From assembly GCA_900073065.1 (NCBI GenBank), contig FJOG01000014.1, forward strand, positions 65,116-118,319: a DNA stretch of 53,204 bases. The letters are read 5' to 3'. A model generated the notes under the pieces. The model searched no databases, was not told the origin of the DNA, and worked only from the letters and a program-made list of their open reading frames with translations. This stretch comes from Phialocephala subalpina. Taxonomy: Eukaryota > Ascomycota > Leotiomycetes > Helotiales > Mollisiaceae. The position numbers were made by a program, and so were the translations under genes. Positions 45,879-53,204 of the stretch are shown here, piece after piece. Position 1 is the stretch's first letter. The number at the start of each line of letters is the position of its first letter.

Positions 45879-47352
45879 TCAGGGAGCCGCAAACATTGCC
45901 AGAAACCATGTGAGGAATTGAACACCACCAACAAGCGCACCAGCGTTCACCACGATACTTAGTTTCGATATTCCTGGAGTACTGGTAGTAGTCTGTACCG
46001 TTTGTGTGCCGTAGTTGATGATGGCGGAAAATACACATGATGTGATCGTCCCGTTCTCTAATAGTTGGCAATCTGTGTTTATGCTAGAACTGACAACCGA
46101 GAGACTGTAGGAGATATACGGGAACTCGTCATTATCAAATAATGCTTTTGATGCTGTTACACAAGGAGTCGACTGGCCGGGCCGGGTGATGAGATTATAT
46201 GTGTCTGTGGTATAGCTTGCAGTCAAGGACATCGAGTATTCGGCGGAAGCAGGCACTATTGGCAGGCTGACGAGACCACAGTCTAACAAGGTGTCCAGAC
46301 TCATTCGTGGATCGAAAAATGCAGGCACCATGTATATAGTTGATGAGGTTTCGCTGTTACTCTTTGCTCTCTGAGTATTATCTAATGAGACCCGCTCGTT
46401 AGTAGTGTAGTATGTTGCATGAAGAAGCACGTACACGACCAATAAGTGTAGAGTGTGATTGAAGATGAGAGATCATTGAGAGAACTATTTGCTGCTGGTA
46501 GTTCCGACGAGTTGAATAGAAAGGTTTGGCTTCCTTGGATAGTCGTCCATCTGATGGCTTCAGTGCAGTTGTAAACACTCTTGCTTGTTGCATTATAGAT
46601 GAAGCAAGTGTATAGTGGTTCAGAAGATTGAACTGAAATATTTCCATAATCCTGTAGAACAAAAGAAGGAATAGGCAGGTATCTGTTGAAAAGCTTAGCT
46701 ATTAAGGACTCGACTATTACGGCTGCTCCTACTCATGACTTACTGTTCATAAGTAAATTGGTTCTCCCACTGTGCATTCTCATACTGTGGTATAGCACTC
46801 GCGTAAAGGTAGACGATAACGATGATTAAGCAGATTATAGCATTAAAGACATTTACTCCCAGAAGATAGTTCTTAGCTAGACCTCAATTAGCTTCATTGA
46901 TAACGATTACTGCTGATTTATCTCACAGTGTCTTAGTGTGTCAAAAGTATGAGACCATTGTCTTATTATACCAGGGCAGGGGCCGAGTAGCAGAAAAGCA
47001 GCCAGTATTGATGGAACAATGAACACTGCTAGAGATATGATAAAGAACCAAGTTCGATGGCTCTGGTGATCCTGGATGTCGACGACAGAGTATGTCAAGC
47101 TACACCAAAAGAACAAATTGACCAGGAATGCGAGAGCTAGCACGCTGCTTCTGGTAAGTTGGGAACTACAAATTTATAACCTGGATTATAAATAAGAACT
47201 TACGAAAATTGCCAATCTTGGCTTCCTGCATTTGAAGGATTAGACACTGTGAATGGATGTAATCGGCTGCTTGAGTGAGGGAGATTTGGAGAGGCCGATC
47301 GTGGGCTTTGGTTGTTGGTTGCCAAGTGATTGTACGACGAACGCGGTGCCAT
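45879..47352 (-). CDS. Five-exon fungal membrane protein, 418 aa, function unknown
   Basis: Exons 47204-47352, 46927-47150, 46744-46876, 46435-46682 and 45879-46381 join with introns of 53, 50, 61 and 53 bp. The total of 1257 nt is a multiple of three, and two introns have clear CTAA[CT] branch sites. The first 50 residues are polar and Ser/Pro-rich. Three membrane spans follow: VLALAFLVNLFFWCSLTY, WFFIISLAVFIVPSILAAFL and FNAIICLIIVIVYLYASAI. Then comes a long, Cys- and Asn-glycosylation-rich region (NISVQSSE, NCTEA, FNSSEL). It ends with a hydrophobic segment GALVGGVQFLTWFLAMFAAP. This suggests an extracellular domain held between spans. I do not recognise the family. Confidence 0.82.
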
Positions 47353-48562
47353 TGGAGATGTGTCGAAGTGGGTTGATGTACTAACTCCTTTATTTACTGT
47401 ATTGGAGCAAGGGATTTGATTGCCAATTGCGCTAAGGATGAGATATCTTGTGCAGGGTCAAGTATACAATTTCTGGAGAAATTCAGTGTGAAAGAAGTGC
47501 GGCGATACGATAATGGCAAGATCTTACTTAGAGTAGAAGCACTGCAGTATTATAAGTTAACGGAGGGCCTGGACTTAAGTAGAAGCAATCAATCTGCGTC
47601 GAGATCTAGGACTGCCTTGCTAGCATAGTGCGGATGACGATAAAAAAAGCACCCAACCAGAGGCTCTATCTCAGCGTAACGAAGGCTATATTTCGATCTT
47701 CAAAGGCTGCGACATCACGATGCAGCCGCAATATGCGAAGAGCTGTCTGACACTCAACTTGATTGGAAGTTATCTTGAAAAGATGCAGGCTTGAGACACG
47801 TTGTCGAGAAAGGCTCGATCTTGTGGCTGAATCACCATGTCAAGCATTGGTCTAGATAGCGCTCTCTGGGTAGCTGGGCGAGTTTTACCTGCAACCATTA
47901 TCTGCCACATGCGCTTGGGGTCCAGGGAGTGGTTGCACTGCCACCAAGGGTGGGACAAATTCCATACCGCCTGCTTTTGCCACCAATCAATTCCTCAGTC
48001 TCCAAATGTTCGACTTTAGTCGCATTCGCAAATAGCCTTTTCACACAAAAGTAATATTCTCGTCAGAATTCTCAGGTCGGGCGACACCGTGCTAGTCGCA
48101 TTTCGTACGCGCTTGACTTCACGAGGCTGTCGTGTCTCAATTGCTTTCCCTCTCATGCAGGGAGATCCACCGCAGCTGCAAGGCCTTGAGAACCCTCGAT
48201 CCTGCGCTCTCCTGCCGGAAAATGCCCATTGCCCATTGCCCATCCGCGGCTACTATCACTACTCAGACCATCCTCCGGAATATCACCGATTAACGCCATA
48301 CTCCAGGGAGGGGGAAAACAAGCTGCTCGCCGGCATAATCCCCTGCCTCAACTTGAGCCTACCTCTTGCGGACTGATTGATCGACTCAATTTCATCCCAC
48401 GATGCTCAAGAAGCACACTAGCCATCGGAATACCCTCTTGATACAGCTACGACGACGTGCTGAATTGCGTAATCCTACCTTGCCTACCGGAAACACTGAA
48501 ATTCCCCTCAGTGCAATTTTATTGCTAGGAGGGTATTAATATTATCTTGATTTACATAATCG
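47353..48562. other. Intergenic, about 1.2 kb, no gene recognised
   Basis: Overlapping frames such as 48089-48376 and 48229-48441 show no domain, start context or splice pattern. Confidence 0.4.
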
Positions 48563-48754
48563 TACTATCCCCCCCTAAAATAATGTCAGGTGGAGAACTA
48601 TAGGGCTGATTAGCAGAAAAGGGGTGTCTACCAATAAAATAATAAGCATGACCTCCACCAAAGAATCTCCCGGATTCCTACTAGCGCACCCCCCTTGCCA
48701 CTGCACAGACGCAAGGTGTCTCCACAGGACAATATTTTAGGGAGGGTAATAGTA
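48563..48754. mobile_element. Possible 192-bp MITE with imperfect terminal inverted repeats
   Basis: The left arm 48563-48594 (TACTATCCCCCCCTAAAATA, then ATGTCAGGTGGA) pairs with the reverse complement of 48721-48754 (TACTATTACCCTCCC then TAAAATATTGTC) with about five differences. No clear target duplication is visible beyond a possible TA. There is no coding sequence. This is likely an old non-autonomous DNA element. Confidence 0.5.
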
Positions 48755-49859
48755 GAATGCGTAGAAGGAGCTCCAGACCCCAAGATTCGTAGTATAGCCT
48801 CTTCTGGAAGTGTGAGTTCTTATAACAAATAAGTTAGACAATTGCTCAGCAAATAGACGTCATATGTTTCGAATACAATGACATTGAATTGGTGTTGCTC
48901 AGGAAATTGTGAGGCTGAATTACTAGTCACGTGCTATTTAAGAAGGGGGATCCCAAATCAGCTCTGGAAGGAACCTTTGTAAGGGACTAGAAACGGATTC
49001 CCGGGCAAATTTCAATAAGGAAACTGCAGCCGGGACACACAAAAGGCCAAAATGAGTCCCACATTATGGTGCTTAGGATGATCAGGCTCTGCTCAGGCAT
49101 GCTCACCCTCGGCTCAGGTTAAAGCAGCAGTTGCTCACGACTGCAGACTAAAACGGAACTAGCGAAAGGGAAAATTAATCCTGAGTCTATGGGTAATGCC
49201 ATCACAGCTTTCAAGAAATATTTGCGGCAGCTTTATGTCTAGCCGCAGTGTTCATCTCACCACCACAGCCACAGACCAGCTCTCTCCCAGCGAGCTGGCA
49301 TCCTGATTGGGATTCCAAGGCGCAACCTTATCTTTGGGGACGTCGGAAGATGTATCCATTATGTTGCGCAGAGGGTGCAGATTGAAGGGCATGTTCGCAG
49401 AAGGAGCATGATAAGGTGATGCTTTGGGAAGGCGCAAGTTTTTCCTCCATGTCGCGAGAAGGCGCGATGCATGTTTAGTGGAGGCATGGATTCCTCGTAA
49501 GCTGCTTCATGCTGACCTTAAACTAGACCTGTCAGCAGAGGGCGCAATATGTTGTCAGTCGAAAAAATGAAAATCACCACGCGGCCCGAGTCTCAGAGCA
49601 GTGTGACGCTTGTGCGCTCAATTCAAAGGTTCTTACGAAATTCTGGGCTCGGGTCGCTAAATCCCAGTACTACGCTAGAATTTACAGGCCTTGCAATGAT
49701 ACCTTCGGGCTTCCTTCACCAACTTTTAGTAGTACCGAGGCATGGCATCAGGCGAGGAAGAACGAGCAAAAACAGGGAACCAAAACTGATTGGAAAAATA
49801 GAAATAGACATTTTAAAATATTCCTAGGAGTCTGGGACACTGTCCCTTCACCCTCAAGG
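48755..49859. other. Intergenic, no gene recognised
   Basis: It contains a partial copy of the 45085-45182 repeat near 49075-49115. No supported frame is present. The 3' end of the DAL-M20 gene lies at the right edge. Confidence 0.4.
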
Positions 49860-52300
49860 TCAGGCACAGAACATTTCCACAACAAGACTGACTGCTTTTG
49901 TGACCGTTTGGATCGAGTCCAAAGTCGCCCACTCAATTGAAGCATGGAGTCCTCCACCATCCACCCCAAACAACAACGACGGGATACCCGCTTCCGCCAA
50001 CAACGCACAGTCTGTCCATGCCTTCTCGGTCTTAATCTTAGCAGGTCTTTCCAGCGCCTCTCCAATTCCCCCAATTGCGCAAGCAACGAAGGGATCGGAT
50101 TCCGAGATCTGGAAAGGAGGTCTGACGAAGCTGATCCGGAGGTCGTATTTGAAGTCCTCGACAGTAGCCACAAGACGATCCAAAATACTCCTCGGTTGTG
50201 CGGCAGTACTTTCGCTTGTCTCTCCAGGCACTGTGCGGCGCTCAATGGTGATTGTGCATTTCGCAGGATACGACGACGGCTCCTCGCCACCTTGAACAAG
50301 AGATGCGTGAACGGACCCTGTTCCAAGTTCCGGATGTCCCTCTCTTTTGAGGATGTCTTTACTATAGGAATCCAATTCCACCAAGAAGTGGCCAGCTTTG
50401 CAGATAGCGTCAACACCGAGATCGTATCGAGAGCCGTGGGCTGCAAATCCGTGAATATCGACTTCAAACCAGACGAATCCTTTGTGTGCCAGTACCACAT
50501 CGAGCAATGTTGGCTCTAGAACAATCGCTCCATCTGCTTTCCAACCAGCCTTCAATACCTCTTCAGTACCAAGACTCAGATTTTCCTCGTCTGCGACTCC
50601 GGCGAAGATGACGTCCCCTCGAAGATTCGCTCCCTTCGCTCTAGCCAATCCGATGAGGGCTGCAGCAATTCCCGCCTTCATGTCAGCTGTCCGTCGGCCG
50701 TACACTAATCCATCTTTGATGTCTCCGCTCAGAGGGTCTCCTTCGTAGCCAGCTGTGGTCACGGTGTCGATGTGTCCAGTGAGCAATATTGACTTTCCAC
50801 CTCCACTACCGCGCACTATTCCGACAACTGAGGGGCGAGTCGGGGTTTCTTCCAGCCGATGCGTTTCAATGCCTCGGTGCTCCAGCCATGCAGAAATATA
50901 CTCTGCAATTGGACCTTCTCCAATGCCTCCTGATCTCGACAAGCCTGGATTGGTCGAGTCGATCCTCACCAGCGCTTGCGTGAGTTCAACTGAATCGGAA
51001 GTCCTGACATCCAGTGGGATATTGTACTCCCGAATACCCTCTGTAGAAAGCAAAACAACAGTGGAGTCCTTGGTTAGACTGAGAGATCCGGGTGCGATAA
51101 CGTAGCGTAGAGCTGCAAGTGTAGCTGCTCCACATGGACCAGCTTTCACACCCAGAGATGACAACTCCCGTACAGCTTCGTGCGCCTCTGCATCGGAGAC
51201 GGTGACACTCGCATCAATGCCGTCTTTCAGTATCGGCCAAGAATTCCTCGAGACAGTGCCGCAATTCATTCCTGACAGTATCGTTCTTCCTGTCTTGACC
51301 GACACCGGGGAACCGCAACTGAGACTTTTCCAAAGACAAGCCGCGGTGTCAGCTTCGACTGACAAGACTTGTGTTCCTCGGCCAGTTGCTTTGCTATAGC
51401 TGACGACGGCTTGAGCGAGAGATCCTACTCCAACAGGAGTGACGATGAGATCTGGGTGTTGGCCATCAAGCTGTGTTTCTATTTCGCCCATCATTGTCGA
51501 GTATCCATCCACAATCCACTGTTCGTGGTGAGCTTTTGTCTGAAGATTCATTTGATTGACTAGACGTACCTGTGGAATCACCTCGTAACCATCGAATGCC
51601 GTGTCTTGAATCAAAACACCTGCAGCAGTATTCTCAGAAACTGCTTTTGCCATTGCGACCGTAGCGTCATAATCTTCGTCTGTGATCGTCACCTCCGCAC
51701 CCTCATCTCTGATCAATTTGACAGTCTGCGTGTCCAAAGATTTCGGCACCAAGACACGGGATTGCAGGCCCAAAATGCTTGCAACCCTCGCAACTGCTCG
51801 TCCATGATTCCCGTCCGTCGCAGCCACTAGAACAATCTTCGCCACCTGTGCTGCCTCAGCCAGCACTTTCAGATCCGTGCCCATGGGCAAATGAGTGTGT
51901 GCTACAATGGCTCAGAATATGGCCCATGAGGCACCGAGAACCTTGAATGAGGGGAGACCGCATCTTTGGCTTTCTTCCTTTACATAGACTGCTCCTACGC
52001 CGAGTTCTTCCGCGATGCCAGGAAGTGAGATGAGAGGCGTAGGAGAGTATAAGGGGAATCCTTGGTGGAATGCTCTGATCTCGTCCGTGGGAATTTGATT
52101 CGAGACCCAATGCTCGGCTTGGGATTGATGTAAGGCTTCCGTCTCGATGAGGCATCCGAGTGATGGTTGATGATTATGGTATCGAATTGATCGATTTTCG
52201 CAAGGGAGGTTTCGTGGCCAGGAAACAGATCTCCGTTCTTCTTGTCTGCGGTCATCTCCACAACAGATGATATGATTGAAATGTAAGGCGAACCAGAAAC
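49860..52300 (-). CDS. Fusion of diaminopropionate ammonia-lyase (PLP) and M20 peptidase, one internal stop
   Basis: The N-terminal part reads PTDEIRAFHQGF, YSPTPLISLPGIAEELGVGA and VYVKEESQRCGLPSFKVLGA, whose Lys in SFK is the expected PLP lysine. TGA at 51912-51914 (AIF-stop-AIVAHT) then interrupts the frame. The open 676 codons from 51890 continue with ATDGNHGRAVA, TPVGVGSLAQ and VLLSTEGIREYN, completing a diaminopropionate ammonia-lyase-like fold. From about 50990 an M20 metallopeptidase follows, with metal and catalytic motifs LLTGHIDTV, RTADMKAG, ADEEN and a C-terminal GGLHASIEW. The expected reactions are deamination of 2,3-diaminopropionate to pyruvate and ammonia, and amide hydrolysis as in ArgE/DapE. 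No intron explains the stop. The start codon, near 52100-52340, is unresolved. Confidence 0.82.
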
Positions 52301-52429
52301 TTCAAATACGTCATTTTTTTCATCCAAAGCGCTTGGCTCGCATGTCAACAGAGGGCGTACGGAGTACGTGGTAACAAATTCGATGCGACATAACTTCCAC
52401 ATAACCGAATTCCCGTTAGAAATCCCGTC

Positions 52430-53204
52430 CCCACCAAAATCCCACCTTAACTTAAATAATAAAATTAAAATATCTCAACCACCTTTTAATAAAATATTTT
52501 TAAATTTAAAATTTGATTAATATGTATTTAAGCTTATAATAATATATAGTTTAAAGTTTAAATATATAAAATAATTCTTAATATATAATATAAATCTAAT
52601 ATTATATTATATAACTCCTTTATATAAGATAATAAACGTTAATAAAAATTAATTGTGCACTATTTATATTATAAAATCATATTAAATTTAAAGGATTAAT
52701 ATTAAAAAAATTTATATATATTTCAAAATTAAAGATTAAAATTATTAAAATTATTTCTTTTAAAATAAAAATAAGAAAATAAGGATTAATTATATAAATA
52801 TTAGTTTTAAAGATATTTTACATTTATATATATATAATAATACGTTTAATATAAAGAAATTTATTATAAGTATTATATATAATTAAATATTAAAATATTC
52901 TATTTTTATATTAAATAAATAATTGTAATTCATATTTTAAATATTAATCAAAATGCTTTAATAATAATATAAAATCAATATTTTTCAATATTAGCTAAAA
53001 CTATTAATAAAAGATAAAGGTATTTAATTTTAAATTTAATAAATTTAAATAAAATTTGAATAAAATTTAAAAATAATTATTTTATTTCAAAATAAAGGAA
53101 TATTACTTATTTATTTAATTTAAATTTATTCCTATATTATAATAAAAGTTTTAAGTTAATAAAAGATATATTATATATATTATATATATAAACAATATTT
53201 ATTG
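52430..53204. other. AT-rich, gene-free block (RIP-like)
   Basis: From about 52435 to the window end the sequence is nearly pure A/T with no frame, like the block at the left end. The boundary with the DAL-M20 promoter region is sharp. Confidence 0.8.

Noticed and set aside
50755..51105. Plus-strand frames opposite the DAL-M20 gene
   Set aside because: They mirror a strongly conserved coding frame on the other strand and show no independent motif.
1..53204. CRISPR arrays, rRNA and tRNA genes
   Set aside because: No regularly spaced repeats were seen, as expected for a fungal nuclear region, and I found no convincing tRNA fold or rRNA segment by eye. A tRNA scan would be needed to exclude a tRNA.

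Overview
This window reads as nuclear DNA of a filamentous ascomycete (Pezizomycotina; the gene families would fit a leotiomycete-like fungus, which is an inference). Genes carry short GT..AG introns of about 47-90 bp, often with CTAAC/CTGAC-type branch sites. The protein families are typical of such fungi: HET-domain proteins, NLR-like TPR proteins, a fungal homeobox-C2H2 factor, Gpi18 and CENP-N/Chl4. Gene-bearing DNA of normal composition alternates with extremely AT-rich, TpA-rich, gene-free blocks that look like repeats mutated by RIP (repeat-induced point mutation). One 312-base run of N (19222-19533) lies inside such a block.

Layout. 1-1450: AT-rich block. 1747-7560: a P-loop NTPase gene broken by a 250-bp tandem duplication, a three-exon asparaginase-type Ntn-hydrolase with a long C-terminal extension, a small secreted-peptide locus with an internal repeat, a 159-bp hAT-like MITE, and a METTL16-type RNA methyltransferase with a local frame problem. 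8559-17825: an accessory cluster. It holds a 1262-aa NLR-like protein (alpha/beta-hydrolase with a missing nucleophile, then TPRs, no NB-ARC), a head-to-head intact HET-domain gene sharing a 384-bp promoter that carries a 66/68-bp tandem repeat, and a tail-to-tail polytopic membrane protein. 18900-28080: decayed territory, with AT-rich blocks around two HET pseudogenes. One is enclosed by perfect 22-bp inverted repeats and the other contains a second, exactly 250-bp, tandem duplication. A small-protein pseudogene and a possible solo LTR follow.

28552-37259: mostly housekeeping genes (TatD nuclease, CENP-N/Chl4, Gpi18, a frameshifted GT90, a Nudix hydrolase). 38620-40484: a third HET pseudogene with two RIP-type nonsense codons. 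40958-47352: a homeobox/C2H2 regulator, an amino-acid permease with four small indels, and a five-exon membrane protein. 49860-52300: a fusion of diaminopropionate ammonia-lyase and an M20 peptidase, interrupted by one in-frame stop. 52430-53204: AT-rich block.

How it fits together. The most system-like element is the divergent pair at 8559-15795, an NLR-like receptor beside a HET effector. It resembles known fungal allorecognition gene pairs and sits among three dead HET genes. The DAL-M20 fusion joins two activities that are separate neighbouring genes in some bacteria. Many indels, and two exact 250-bp duplications, raise the question of how much of the gene breakage is assembly error rather than biology.
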